From Bacillus sp. OV166 (lineage in GTDB: Bacteria > Bacillota > Bacilli > Bacillales > Cytobacillaceae): 64,000 nucleotides of DNA. The notes below the pieces were generated by a model. That model had not been told where the DNA came from, made no database searches, and saw only the letters and a list, made by a program, of their open reading frames with translations. Where the stretch lies: contig NZ_FXWM01000001.1 of the NCBI RefSeq assembly GCF_900177675.1, positions 4,969,001 to 5,033,000 on the forward strand, read 5' to 3'. A program made the translations under genes and the position numbers. Below, piece after piece: positions 1-7,664 of the stretch (positions are counted from its first letter, which is position 1; the number at the start of each line of letters is the position of its first letter).

Positions 1-739
1 CTGTGCAATTGTGGAGAATAGCCAAGGTTATTTAACTGTTCAGTTAACAGTTGAACTTGATAAGGAATTAATGAATCGGCCTTTTTACTGGCACTATTTA
101 GAAAAAACGGGTGGAATTCCAAACCCGATGAAGTTAACATTTATTACGAACCAAGATGCCGCTCCTGAAAATATAAAGGGGGAAATCATTCATTTTGGTT
201 CACCTCGGCTTCATCAAATTTTTACTTCGACGAAAAATTTAGCCAGCTATATCCGACTTTATGAAAATCATCGGAATCAAAACAAGCAAACTCCTTTACT
301 ACCATGGCTATGTATGAATGTTAAGATCTCCTTTCAATGTGACCGTAAGCGGGATATTTTCAAATCAATCGGCTTACAACTCATCAACGGAAAAATGGTT
401 GAAGATTTCCATGACAGACTGCTTGAAATACCGTTAACACCAAAAATACCTGATTACTCCTTTACTTTGTCACCTTTAGTGAAACCTCAAAGCGGGATGT
501 TGAGAGTTGAAACCTATCTTACATCCATAATTGAGAAGGATGACCACTCTTGGGCAATAGATGCGCGAGAACGTTGGGATAAAGATTTACGCCTCTTGAA
601 TCATTTTTACGAGGATGTTGAAGATGAAAATGAAAACTTTGAAACCGAAAAAATGGCTCTAAAGGAACAGTACGAACCAAAAATCTCCATATCCTTCATC
701 AATGGCGGCCTCTTTTATCTAACTGAAAAAGCAATATAA
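1..739 (+). CDS. yqhG: YqhG family protein, 5' end outside window
   Basis: The reading frame is already open at the left edge (residues CAI before the first in-window GTG at 11), so this is the C-terminal part of a longer protein. Sequence blocks around TVQLTVELDKELMNRPFYWHY and EKTGGIPNP are those I associate with Bacillus YqhG, a roughly 260-residue conserved protein of unknown function. Its position directly upstream of comGA, as in B. subtilis, supports the name. No signal peptide or membrane segment is visible. A perfect palindrome follows the stop and could end its transcript. The GTG at 11 is probably an internal valine codon, not the start. Confidence 0.85.
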   Translation, partial: CAIVENSQGYLTVQLTVELDKELMNRPFYWHYLEKTGGIPNPMKLTFITNQDAAPENIKGEIIHFGSPRLHQIFTSTKNLASYIRLYENHRNQNKQTPLLPWLCMNVKISFQCDRKRDIFKSIGLQLINGKMVEDFHDRLLEIPLTPKIPDYSFTLSPLVKPQSGMLRVETYLTSIIEKDDHSWAIDARERWDKDLRLLNHFYEDVEDENENFETEKMALKEQYEPKISISFINGGLFYLTEKAI

Positions 740-744
740 GGGAC

Positions 745-791
745 AGGGTGTCAGGCACCATGTGAAAATTTCACATGGTGCCTGACACCCT
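745..791. repeat. Perfect 23-bp-arm palindrome (GGTGTCAGGCACC type)
   Basis: Two 23-base arms, centred on a single A at 768, are exactly complementary. Each arm contains GGTGTCAGGCACC, itself nearly self-complementary. The element begins five bases after the yqhG stop and ends in CCCTT. It can act as a terminator for yqhG, although only a short AT-rich stretch follows rather than a clean T-run. From memory, the core resembles a dispersed palindrome seen in several Bacillaceae genomes. Confidence 0.75.
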
Positions 792-831
792 TAAAAATAT
801 TTTTGAAAATAAAGAAGGATAAGGAGGAATC

Positions 832-852
832 ATGTCGAATATTATCCCATAG
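832..852 (+). CDS. Six-codon leader minigene upstream of comGA
   Basis: ATG TCG AAT ATT ATC CCA TAG follows a perfect AAGGAGG ribosome site at 821-827 with four-base spacing. It encodes the peptide MSNIIP. The stop is nine bases before the comGA ribosome site, so ribosomes finishing here would be placed to affect comGA initiation. No homology can be judged for six residues. The case rests on the strong ribosome site, the start codon and the position. Confidence 0.4.
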   Translation: MSNIIP

Positions 853-867
853 AAAAATGAAAAGGCG

Positions 868-1950
868 GTGGTACTTATTGTTAGCGAGATAGAAATTTTA
901 GCAAATCGAATCATTACAGATGCTGCACGAAACCAAGCAACAGATATTCACATTATCCCAAGGAAGAGGGACACACTCGTCCAAATCCGTTTAACCAACA
1001 AGTTAATTCCTCGACTATCCCTTCCAAAAGATGAATGCGACAGATTAATCTCACATTTTAAATTCACAGCCAATATGGATATCGGAGAAAGAAGACGACC
1101 ACAAAGTGGATCCATTTTTTGTGAAGTTGACGGAAATTTAATGGGGCTCAGGCTTTCCACACTCCCTTCTAATAATAGAGAGAGCCTTGTCATCCGGCTA
1201 TTACCACAGCAAGAACAAATTCCTTTTCACCAACTTTCACTCTTCCCAGCAATGACCCGAAAATTACTTGCCCTTCTCAAACACGCTCATGGATTAATAA
1301 TTTTTACCGGGCCAACGGGCAGCGGAAAAACGACTACTCTCTATTCCCTTTTAAATGAAACCGCCCACTTATTTCATCGTAATGTCATTACACTCGAAGA
1401 TCCCATTGAAAAAAACTATGACTCAGTCCTGCAGATCCAAGTCAATGAAAAAGCAGGCGTCACCTATGCAGCCGGATTAAAGGCAATTCTTCGACATGAT
1501 CCTGACATTATAATGGTCGGTGAAATTAGAGATGCTGAGACGGCAAAGATTGCGGTAAGGGCAGCATTAACAGGCCATCTAGTGCTTTCCACGATGCATA
1601 CCCGTGATGCGAAGGGAGCGGTTTATCGCCTGCGTGAGTTTGGAGTGAATTGGTTAGAGGTCGAGCAGACACTTATTGCCATAACAGCCCAAAGGTTGGT
1701 TGAACTTACCTGCCCTTTTTGTGAAGGAGAGTGTTCACCTATTTGTTATTCCTATGGCAGATGGAAACGCGCCAGTGTATTTGAACTTTTATCCGGACGA
1801 AATTTACACGCAGTAATGAAAGCTGCTCAAGGAGAAAAAATAGAAATTCGTTACCGAATGATAAAAGATGTAATTAATAAGGGCATTGCCCTTGGATATA
1901 TCCAAGAATCTGAATATGAACGATTGGTATATGACGATGAAACGGTCTAA
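868..1950 (+). CDS. comGA: ComGA, competence pseudopilus assembly ATPase
   Basis: PilB/GspE-type secretion ATPase that powers assembly of the DNA-uptake pseudopilus at the cytoplasmic face of the membrane. Visible motifs are Walker A GPTGSGKTT near residue 148, the Asp box DPDIIMVGEIRDAET near 208, the His box GHLVLSTMHTRDA, and a Cys pair region CPFCEGEC near 282. Length (~357 aa) fits the family. The first in-frame GTG at 868 lies inside the ribosome site AAAGGCGGTG (861-870), so the real start is probably the ATT at 877. That start gives an N-terminus matching B. subtilis ComGA to within one residue. It is the first gene of the comG operon, normally ComK-activated, and overlaps comGB. Confidence 0.96.
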   Translation: MVLIVSEIEILANRIITDAARNQATDIHIIPRKRDTLVQIRLTNKLIPRLSLPKDECDRLISHFKFTANMDIGERRRPQSGSIFCEVDGNLMGLRLSTLPSNNRESLVIRLLPQQEQIPFHQLSLFPAMTRKLLALLKHAHGLIIFTGPTGSGKTTTLYSLLNETAHLFHRNVITLEDPIEKNYDSVLQIQVNEKAGVTYAAGLKAILRHDPDIIMVGEIRDAETAKIAVRAALTGHLVLSTMHTRDAKGAVYRLREFGVNWLEVEQTLIAITAQRLVELTCPFCEGECSPICYSYGRWKRASVFELLSGRNLHAVMKAAQGEKIEIRYRMIKDVINKGIALGYIQESEYERLVYDDETV

Positions 1951-2968
1951 ATGGTCAGTGAATGAACAAGCTAATTTCCTGAGAAGAACCGGTGAACTAT
2001 TAGCAAGGGGGTATCCAATTGCTTTAGCAATTGAATCCATAGCATTACAATTACCGTCAAAACGAAAGGAGGATTTAAATGGTTGTTTAGAAGAGTTGAA
2101 AAAGGGTTTACCGTTTCATGATGCATTAAATAATCTTGGTTTCAACAAAGACTTAGTCGGTTATGTCTATTTTGCGGAGCAGCATGGCAGCTTTGCTGAT
2201 GCTCTGTTAGAAGGAAGTGATCTTGCCCTATTAAAAGATAAAGACGTACACAAGTTGCTCAAGTTGCTTCAGTATCCAATGGTGCTTTTAGTTATTACAG
2301 GATTTCTATTTATTTTTATAGAAAATACATTGCTGCCAAGGTTCACCACCCTTTTTTCATCGCTTGGTCTGGAAGCAAATTTTTTCACAAATGTCATTTA
2401 TGCTTTTGATCAATACTTCCCAACTGTTATCGGTACCCTGCTTCTGATCCTAATTATGGGAGCCTCTTATTATCTTCTCTTTTTTAGAAAACTCTCCGTC
2501 CTAAAACAAAGGTCACAACTTGTTCGAATACCTTTTGTTGGCAGGATCCTCAAATTGCTGTTTACCCACTACTTTTCCATTCAACTTAGCTTTCTCTTAT
2601 CCGGTGGATTATCAGTTTCCGAAGCCTTACAACTATTTGAACAGAATCTCAGGCATCCTTTTTACTGTCACTTAGCTAAAACGATTAAAACTAAGCTAAT
2701 TACAGGAGAAAAGTTGGAGACAATTTTAGCGTCTCTGTCGTTTTTCGAAAAAGAATTTCCGATGATTGTAAAACACGGCCAAGAAAATGGAAAATTGGAG
2801 CAGGAGTTATTATTTTTCAGTAAGCATTGTGTCACTAACATGGAGGAAATGATAGAAAAACGGTTAACAACCATCCAGCCAATTCTTTACATTTTTATTG
2901 GATTCATGGTGGTTTCGATGTATTTAGCGATTCTTTTACCCATGTTTCATCTACTGGACGGCATTTAA
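1931..2968 (+). CDS. comGB: ComGB, competence pseudopilus membrane platform protein
   Basis: PilC/GspF-family polytopic membrane protein that anchors the ComGA ATPase and the pseudopilin fibre. Two family repeats are visible. The first covers residues 15-75 (LLARGYPIALAIESIAL, LKKGLPFHDAL) and leads to a hydrophobic segment near 115-140. The second covers about 215-290 (LLSGGLSVSEALQLF, KLITGEKLETILA) and ends in a C-terminal membrane helix FIGFMVVSMYLAILLPMF. ATG codons at 1931 and 1937 are both possible; either overlaps the end of comGA, so translation is probably coupled. The longer frame reading back to 1886 has no ribosome site and is not needed. Confidence 0.95.
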   Translation: MTMKRSKWSVNEQANFLRRTGELLARGYPIALAIESIALQLPSKRKEDLNGCLEELKKGLPFHDALNNLGFNKDLVGYVYFAEQHGSFADALLEGSDLALLKDKDVHKLLKLLQYPMVLLVITGFLFIFIENTLLPRFTTLFSSLGLEANFFTNVIYAFDQYFPTVIGTLLLILIMGASYYLLFFRKLSVLKQRSQLVRIPFVGRILKLLFTHYFSIQLSFLLSGGLSVSEALQLFEQNLRHPFYCHLAKTIKTKLITGEKLETILASLSFFEKEFPMIVKHGQENGKLEQELLFFSKHCVTNMEEMIEKRLTTIQPILYIFIGFMVVSMYLAILLPMFHLLDGI

Positions 2969-2988
2969 AAAAATGGAGGTTATTAAAA

Positions 2989-3309
2989 ATGATGAAAAAT
3001 GAAAAAGGCTTTACTTTAATTGAAATGATGATCGTCATGCTCGTAATTTCGGTCTTGTTAATTATCACAATTCCAAACGTTGCCAAACATAATTCTAACA
3101 TCAACAATAAAGGCTGTGATGCCTATGTTAAAATGGTCCAGGCACAAGTTCAGGCTTATGAAATGGATAAGAATAAAGTACCAACTATCGCGGAACTAAA
3201 AGCAGAAGGATATATAAAGGAGGACGCTAAAGGTTGTCCAAACGGAAAGACAGTTGAAATAGACTCTGAAGGTACTGTAACAGCTGTTGCATCAGTAACC
3301 ACTCCATAA
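2989..3309 (+). CDS. comGC: ComGC, major competence pseudopilin
   Basis: Type IV pilin-like subunit of the DNA-uptake pseudopilus. The prepilin signal KGFTLIEMMIVMLVISVLL at residues 6-24 has the GFTLIE cleavage site read by ComC peptidase and the conserved Glu+5. The mature part has two cysteines (KGCDAYV and KGCPNGK) that match the intramolecular disulfide of B. subtilis ComGC. Length of 106 aa is typical. A TGGAGG ribosome site lies 20 bases after comGB, and the stop overlaps the comGD start by one base (TAATG). Confidence 0.97.
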   Translation: MMKNEKGFTLIEMMIVMLVISVLLIITIPNVAKHNSNINNKGCDAYVKMVQAQVQAYEMDKNKVPTIAELKAEGYIKEDAKGCPNGKTVEIDSEGTVTAVASVTTP

Positions 3310-3749
3310 TGAATACGCATCAAAAAGGCTTCACTTTAATTGAGTCCTTGTTAGTTCTCTCCATCTTCATGATTATCTCCTCAATTACAGTTTTCTCCTT
3401 AAAACCACAGCACTCAGTAATGGAGGATGAGGCCTTTTTAATCCAATTAAAAGCCGACCTATATTATGCTCAACAATATGCTATCTCCCATCATGATGAA
3501 GTATCCATTGTTTTTGTTCCAGATCAATATAGGTATTTTCTGTATTTGTGGCCGGAACCAACGCCGATCGTCAATCGAAATTACAGTACAAATATTTATC
3601 TCAAAGAAGGTTCTCTCCCCTTATATTTGAAATTCCTAAGCGACGGAAACGTAAACCAGTTTGGAAACTTTTTTATCCAAACAAAAAATAAAACATATGT
3701 TATTACCTTTTTAATTGGAGAGGGTCGGTTCTATGTTAAGGAGTACTAG
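3309..3749 (+). CDS. comGD: ComGD, minor competence pseudopilin
   Basis: Prepilin-like protein with the N-terminal signal KGFTLIESLLVLSIFMIISSI (residues 6-26), containing the GFTLIE peptidase site. The remainder is a poorly conserved globular domain, as usual for minor pseudopilins thought to initiate pilus assembly. The ATG at 3309 overlaps the comGC stop by one base. The 3' end overlaps comGE by 17 bases, typical of the tightly packed comG operon. Confidence 0.93.
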   Translation: MNTHQKGFTLIESLLVLSIFMIISSITVFSLKPQHSVMEDEAFLIQLKADLYYAQQYAISHHDEVSIVFVPDQYRYFLYLWPEPTPIVNRNYSTNIYLKEGSLPLYLKFLSDGNVNQFGNFFIQTKNKTYVITFLIGEGRFYVKEY

Positions 3750-4071
3750 AGGATTTTTTTTGCTTGAACTGCTACTTTCTTTATCTGCCTGGTTAATGCT
3801 TAGTTTATTTTTACTGCCTTTATTGATCGAACTAAGAGAACAATCACGACAATTAGAATGGGAGAGCAAAGCGAGGCAGCTGATGTATGAGGAACTACAG
3901 ATCAAATTATTCAGTAATAAAACATTTTCAAATTACACTTCCATTTTGAATGGAGTTGAATACCAAATCACATGGAAAGACACCGGAGCAGCTGACCAAA
4001 AGGAGGTGTGTGTAAGAATTGAAAAAAATTCATTACAGCCTGAAACCGAAATTTGTGGGCCCCTTGAATGA
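3733..4071 (+). CDS. comGE: ComGE, minor competence pseudopilin
   Basis: Small pseudopilin with signal RGFFLLELLLSLSAWLMLSLF at residues 5-25, a degenerate form of the GFxLxE prepilin motif. The start is placed at ATG 3733 because GGAGAGGG sits eight bases upstream; an upstream in-frame TTG at 3715 lacks a site. Length (112 aa) and location between comGD and comGF match B. subtilis. A pair of cysteines (VCVRIE, ICGPLE) lies near the C-terminus. It overlaps comGF by 53 bases, unusually long for this operon. Confidence 0.88.
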   Translation: MLRSTRGFFLLELLLSLSAWLMLSLFLLPLLIELREQSRQLEWESKARQLMYEELQIKLFSNKTFSNYTSILNGVEYQITWKDTGAADQKEVCVRIEKNSLQPETEICGPLE

Positions 4072-4495
4072 AAAAGCATTTACGCTCATCGAGGTACTAA
4101 TTGCTTTTTCAATTTTTACGACGATTATTTTCTTTATGACACCTGTTTTTCAAATTATCCTGACTAATAAGGACACGGAGGCATCGTTACAGGCAATGGA
4201 ATGGGAAGTTTTTTCGAGCCAAATCAAAAAAGAAATAAGGCAGTCCACTAGTGCCGAAGTGATTTCCGGAAGGTTAATTCTAACGAAGGATACTGAAACC
4301 ATTCAATATGAAAAGTACGGTACTAATCTTAGGAGACGTGTGAATTCAACTGGTCATGAAATAATCCTTCAAAATGTTTCACAATATTCGTTCACCATTA
4401 TAAACAATGCAGTCAAAACCATCGTAACGGATCTATGGGGAAAAGAATACTCAGTAACAGCTTTTCCAATAGTAAATTCGGGGACAGTCCCATGA
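4019..4495 (+). CDS. comGF: ComGF, minor competence pseudopilin
   Basis: Pseudopilin-like protein with a prepilin signal EKAFTLIEVLIAFSIFTTIIFF at residues 18-39. The cleavage site is AFTLIE rather than GFTLIE. The TTG start at 4019 is supported by a near-perfect AAAGGAGGTG ribosome site at 3999-4008, inside comGE, giving a 17-residue leader. GTG 4055 and TTG 4064 would give shorter leaders but have no ribosome site. The C-terminal part (VSQYSFTI, YSVTAFPI) fits the ComGF domain. The stop overlaps the comGG start (ATGA). Confidence 0.9.
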   Translation: MKKIHYSLKPKFVGPLNEKAFTLIEVLIAFSIFTTIIFFMTPVFQIILTNKDTEASLQAMEWEVFSSQIKKEIRQSTSAEVISGRLILTKDTETIQYEKYGTNLRRRVNSTGHEIILQNVSQYSFTIINNAVKTIVTDLWGKEYSVTAFPIVNSGTVP

Positions 4496-4878
4496 AAAAT
4501 AATGAAAAAGGCTTCACTTACCCACTTACCTTGTGCCTGATCATCATTTTTTTATTATTTTTCTCGGTACGTATTGAACAATTGTTATCCGAAAGAAAAA
4601 TGGCACATGAAACGGCTATCATCCTCCAAGAGGAGTACTATTTTCTATCGTCGGTAAAAAAAGTTGAAGTAATATTTCAAAAGAGTGGGATCTTACCTGT
4701 TAAAGGAACAATTAGTTTTGTTAACGGCACCATGGATTACAAAGCTGAAACTCCTACTGGGTATGTCCAAAAAGTCAATTTTACTCTTCACCTCCTTGCT
4801 GTTGACAAAACATTCATTGGACGGGGATATTTTGATACAAGGACAAAAAGATTAAGTAAATGGGTCGAATTAAAATGA
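4492..4878 (+). CDS. comGG: ComGG, minor competence pseudopilin
   Basis: Last pseudopilin gene of the comG operon. It has a basic N-terminus and a pilin-like helix (KGFTYPLTLCLIIIFLLFF, residues 6-24) without a canonical FTLIE processing site, in keeping with the divergent N-terminus of ComGG. The ATG at 4492 overlaps the comGF TGA by three bases. The downstream domain has little recognisable sequence beyond family length (128 aa), so the name relies on operon position and the N-terminal helix. Confidence 0.86.
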   Translation: MKNNEKGFTYPLTLCLIIIFLLFFSVRIEQLLSERKMAHETAIILQEEYYFLSSVKKVEVIFQKSGILPVKGTISFVNGTMDYKAETPTGYVQKVNFTLHLLAVDKTFIGRGYFDTRTKRLSKWVELK

Positions 4879-4925
4879 AGAAATATGGACATACTTGTTT
4901 ATGAAAATTAAAGGCAGGTGTGTCC

Positions 4926-5111
4926 ATGAAAACAAACGACTATGTGAAATATATGACCCAAACCATCGTGAAATACGCAGACCAACCGAAGGATGAACGA
5001 AAACGAATTCGTACCGCTCGAAAAGAAACAAAAGCTTCTTTTTGGTATCGCTGGTTCGGAATTCTACCCTACATCGTTTATTTTGAAGTCAAAAAAAGAC
5101 GAAAATTGTAA
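4926..5111 (+). CDS. yqzE: YqzE family small protein
   Basis: A 61-residue basic protein beginning MKTNDYVKYMTQTIVKY and rich in Lys/Arg, ending KKRRKL. It matches the small YqzE protein encoded just after comGG in Bacillus. AAGGCAGGTG lies upstream of ATG 4926. A tryptophan-containing stretch (FWYRWFGILPYIVYFEV) could be membrane-associated. Function is not established. Position suggests co-transcription with comG. Confidence 0.85.
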   Translation: MKTNDYVKYMTQTIVKYADQPKDERKRIRTARKETKASFWYRWFGILPYIVYFEVKKRRKL

Positions 5112-5144
5112 CGAGCGGATGCTGGGTCTGCTTCGTTATTTTTC
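5109..5144 (+). terminator. Probable terminator after yqzE
   Basis: TAACGA-GC pairs with GC-T-TCGTTA around a 13-base loop and is followed by TATTTTT. It overlaps the yqzE stop and would end the comG operon transcript. The stem is short and carries one bulge. Confidence 0.5.
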
Positions 5145-5259
5145 CAAAATAACTATATTTCTGCTATTGACAAGAGATTATTAATGAATTTAGGCTATAT
5201 TTTTATTATATTGTTACAATATAAAGTCGCAAATTGTGAACAATTTCTAAACATATAGT

Positions 5260-5307
5260 GTTAACATTGTTAACCTCATTCCCATGTTACAATGGCTGTA
5301 TTATAAT
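5260..5307 (+). promoter_or_regulatory. Putative promoter with GTTAAC repeats
   Basis: A perfect TATAAT at 5302-5307 lies 34 bases before the ATG of the following regulator gene. The -35 (TTCCCA at 5279) is poor. Just upstream, GTTAAC occurs twice, three bases apart (5260-5274), forming a symmetric site that could bind the winged-helix regulator encoded downstream (autoregulation). This is inference from sequence symmetry only. Confidence 0.4.
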
Positions 5308-5340
5308 GGAATAAATTATGGGGGTCCGAGGTGAACAGTG

Positions 5341-6039
5341 ATGGAACAAACATTAAAAATAACAAACGTTTTGTCAGATCCAACACGGTACTATATTTAT
5401 CAATACATTACAAAACGTCATCAAGAAGTAACCGTTCAAGAGGTGGCGGAAAATTTTAATATTCATCCGAATGTAGCAAGATTGCATTTATCAAAGCTTG
5501 AAGATGTAAATATGTTAGCATCTGAAACCAAGAAAACAGGTAAAGGTGGCAGACCAAGTAGATTATATCGTTTATCTGACGATGTAATCCAGCTGCATTT
5601 CCCGTTTCGCGACTACATGCTTTTATCCAAAGTCGCACTCCAAACAATGATTTCGCTTGGAGAAGCAGGAAAGCAAGCCCTTTATCTAACCGGAAAACGT
5701 TTTGGTACAGAAGTGATTGAACAAGAAAAGGCAAAAACAGCATTTGGTGAGGAATTAGAATTTGAGCAAAAGCTAACAATATTAAAAAGCGCTGCAACGC
5801 TTGCAGGTTTTTATCCAGAATTTGAAGCAAACGGTGAAAAAACAAAAATCTATTTCCAAATTTTCAATTGTCCATTTAAAGAAGTGGCAGAAGAACATTC
5901 GGAAACAGTTTGCAGTATGCACCATGAATTTCTAAAGGGAATGTTTGGAGCACTATTTGAATCCGTTGAGTTGATTGAAAAAGATAATATTATTTCTGGC
6001 TGCGAAACTTGTTCATATCAAGCGCTGGTAACAAACTAA
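5341..6039 (+). CDS. Winged-helix transcriptional regulator with C-terminal Cys cluster (SufR/COG2345-like)
   Basis: Residues 1-75 form an ArsR-type winged helix (LSDPTRYYIYQYI, VQEVAENFNIHPNVARLHLSKLED, then a wing with GGRPSRLYRLS). The C-terminal half carries NCPFKE, VCSMHHEF and a terminal GCETCSYQ. This Cys/His spacing recalls the Fe-S sensing regulator SufR and the COG2345 group, so an Fe-S or metal-responsive repressor is likely. The ATG at 5341 has GAGGTG seven bases upstream; a GTG one codon earlier is less well placed. It is monocistronic, between the comG operon and yqgY. The target genes are unknown. Confidence 0.75.
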   Translation: MEQTLKITNVLSDPTRYYIYQYITKRHQEVTVQEVAENFNIHPNVARLHLSKLEDVNMLASETKKTGKGGRPSRLYRLSDDVIQLHFPFRDYMLLSKVALQTMISLGEAGKQALYLTGKRFGTEVIEQEKAKTAFGEELEFEQKLTILKSAATLAGFYPEFEANGEKTKIYFQIFNCPFKEVAEEHSETVCSMHHEFLKGMFGALFESVELIEKDNIISGCETCSYQALVTN

Positions 6040-6123
6040 TTCGAAACCATTATTTACATTATGCCTCCTTTTCCTTATAATATTGTAATGATGGTATCGT
6101 AGGGAAAAAGGAGGGGGATACAT

Positions 6124-6366
6124 ATGGATCGCATGTTCAGAGTTTGTGGTTTCTGGACGGGCATTTTTACAGTTATGTTTTATCTAGGTGATATGGATAA
6201 AACGGCAATGCTATTCTTAGCCCAAACAGGTTTTTTCGTTCTGCTTAGCTATCTTAAATTATCCGAGCGCATGTATTTGTGGGTATTCGGAGCATATTTA
6301 ACTGTTTTCTTCGCAGGTTTCACTTATTGGACTACGTTCATGATGGTGCCTGGTGCAGGTCATTGA
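6124..6366 (+). CDS. yqgY: YqgY family small membrane protein (DUF2626)
   Basis: An 80-residue hydrophobic protein with three predicted membrane segments (about residues 8-24, 30-45, 50-72) and the family ending TTFMMVPGAGH. It closely resembles B. subtilis YqgY/DUF2626, of unknown function. A strong AAAAAGGAGGGGG ribosome site precedes the ATG. A bidirectional terminator follows. Confidence 0.9.
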   Translation: MDRMFRVCGFWTGIFTVMFYLGDMDKTAMLFLAQTGFFVLLSYLKLSERMYLWVFGAYLTVFFAGFTYWTTFMMVPGAGH

Positions 6367-6376
6367 GAAACATTTA

Positions 6377-6408
6377 GAAAAAACGTCGGAATACTCCGGC
6401 GTTTTTTC
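6377..6408. terminator. Bidirectional terminator
   Basis: GAAAAAACGTCGGA pairs with TCCGGCGTTTTTTC across a four-base loop. It carries T-runs on both strands, serving yqgY (plus) and the converging methyltransferase gene (minus). Confidence 0.85.
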
Positions 6409-6409
6409 T

Positions 6410-7498
6410 TTATTCTACGAAAACGTCATTTTCATTTAACTTAAACCCTTTTTGCTGGATAACCACATGAAAATAGGTGCTTATCCCGGATGGCATAATC
6501 AAACTACGAATCGCTCGATTCCGTTTGCTGACTTCTGAAAATGGATTGGGGTCATAATGGTTCGCTAATTCTTTTAGAATTCCGGACTTTAATAAAAATT
6601 CGTCCTGTCTGAGTTTGGTAATTAATTCTAATTCTACCTGCTCACCCTTTTGAATGAGATAATCAAAATGAATATGCGTGGTAATATCCATTTCACCTGG
6701 GTGCTGTAAGACATCATCAAACATCTGATGCTGATAATACCCTCTTAAACTCCCCTTTGCCCTCCTTGGGTCCATCCACTCCTCAAGTGTATAGCCATAA
6801 TCAGCTGTCACAACCATTCCTTTTATGAGGGACTGAGCAATTTCCCGCACCATCTTTTCCATTGCTAACGGGATCTCTAACCGCTGTTTTTCCTTTAGTT
6901 TAAGCTTGCTTTCCTGTAAAAAAAACAGGATATCTGAATCCGTTAACAATACTTTTTGCTCATACAGTTCGTTCCATCGAATCCCTATCATAACCTCAAA
7001 AAGCTGCCCATCGACTTTCTCGATTACACGAACTGGCAGGGCATCGAATAGTTCATTGGAATAAACCACTCCCTCAAAAGCCTCAACATTGCTGATACTT
7101 TCCACTTGGATAACCGAAAAATTAGTTAGCAATTGCCTTTGCAGTTTCTGATGATAGGGACTGCTTTCTACAATTATATATTTTAATGGGGTTTTAATCG
7201 TTTCATGCCATTCCTGTAAAAATGCCTTAGCAAAACGTCCATTCCCAGCTCCAATTTCACAAAATACTGGTGCTAATTGTGTCCTTTCACATACGTGAGA
7301 AAACCATTTTGCCATCATTCTTCCGTATATATCAGATATATTGCTTGTTGTTATGAAATCTCCTTGTCGGCCAATTTTCTGTTTATCTTTCATATAGTAA
7401 CCGAATTCAGGATGATATAAAGCTGCCCCCATGAAATCCGCATAGGTAATTAACTCATTGGGTGAATTTGAAATTAAACTCTTTAAAAATATATTCAT
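6410..7498 (-). CDS. SAM-dependent methyltransferase, MidA/NDUFAF7 family (DUF185)
   Basis: Class I methyltransferase. Motif I is FCEIGAGNGRFAKAFL near residue 81-96, preceded by the family hallmark FGYYMKDKQKIGRQGDFITTSNIS (residues 33-56), which places it in the COG1565/NDUFAF7 group. Human NDUFAF7 methylates an arginine of complex I; the bacterial substrate is not known. Length of 362 aa is normal. AAAAGGAGC precedes the ATG. It is alone on its transcript, with a plausible TTAAGC-17-TATAAA promoter immediately upstream (about 7538-7566). Confidence 0.85.
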   Translation of the reverse strand: MNIFLKSLISNSPNELITYADFMGAALYHPEFGYYMKDKQKIGRQGDFITTSNISDIYGRMMAKWFSHVCERTQLAPVFCEIGAGNGRFAKAFLQEWHETIKTPLKYIIVESSPYHQKLQRQLLTNFSVIQVESISNVEAFEGVVYSNELFDALPVRVIEKVDGQLFEVMIGIRWNELYEQKVLLTDSDILFFLQESKLKLKEKQRLEIPLAMEKMVREIAQSLIKGMVVTADYGYTLEEWMDPRRAKGSLRGYYQHQMFDDVLQHPGEMDITTHIHFDYLIQKGEQVELELITKLRQDEFLLKSGILKELANHYDPNPFSEVSKRNRAIRSLIMPSGISTYFHVVIQQKGFKLNENDVFVE

Positions 7499-7606
7499 AT
7501 ATGCTCCTTTTTAAATAAACACTATTGACACAGTGTAAACTTTATAATATTGTAAGGATAGTAGCTTAACTTTTATCCCCTCCCATATTAGAATAGAATA
7601 TCCCCC

Positions 7607-7642
7607 AGAAAAACCCTTCTCAAATTGGAGAAGGGTTTTTCT
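7607..7642. terminator. Strong bidirectional terminator
   Basis: AGAAAAACCCTTCT and AGAAGGGTTTTTCT are perfectly complementary 14-base arms with an eight-base loop. On the minus strand it ends yqgX. On the plus strand it lies downstream of a possible promoter at 7524. Confidence 0.88.
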
Positions 7643-7664
7643 ATTTTTGTCTTCTCTCTATCCT

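Noticed and set aside
4993..5184. Alternative plus-strand frame overlapping yqzE
   Set aside because: It has no ribosome site and its product has no recognisable features, whereas yqzE in the other frame is conserved.
7110..7436. Open frames antisense to the MidA-family methyltransferase and other long antisense frames (for example 16263-16661, 21501-21977, 60102-60527, 60995-61471)
   Set aside because: They lie wholly opposite clearly conserved genes, lack ribosome sites and have compositions expected of complementary-strand shadows.
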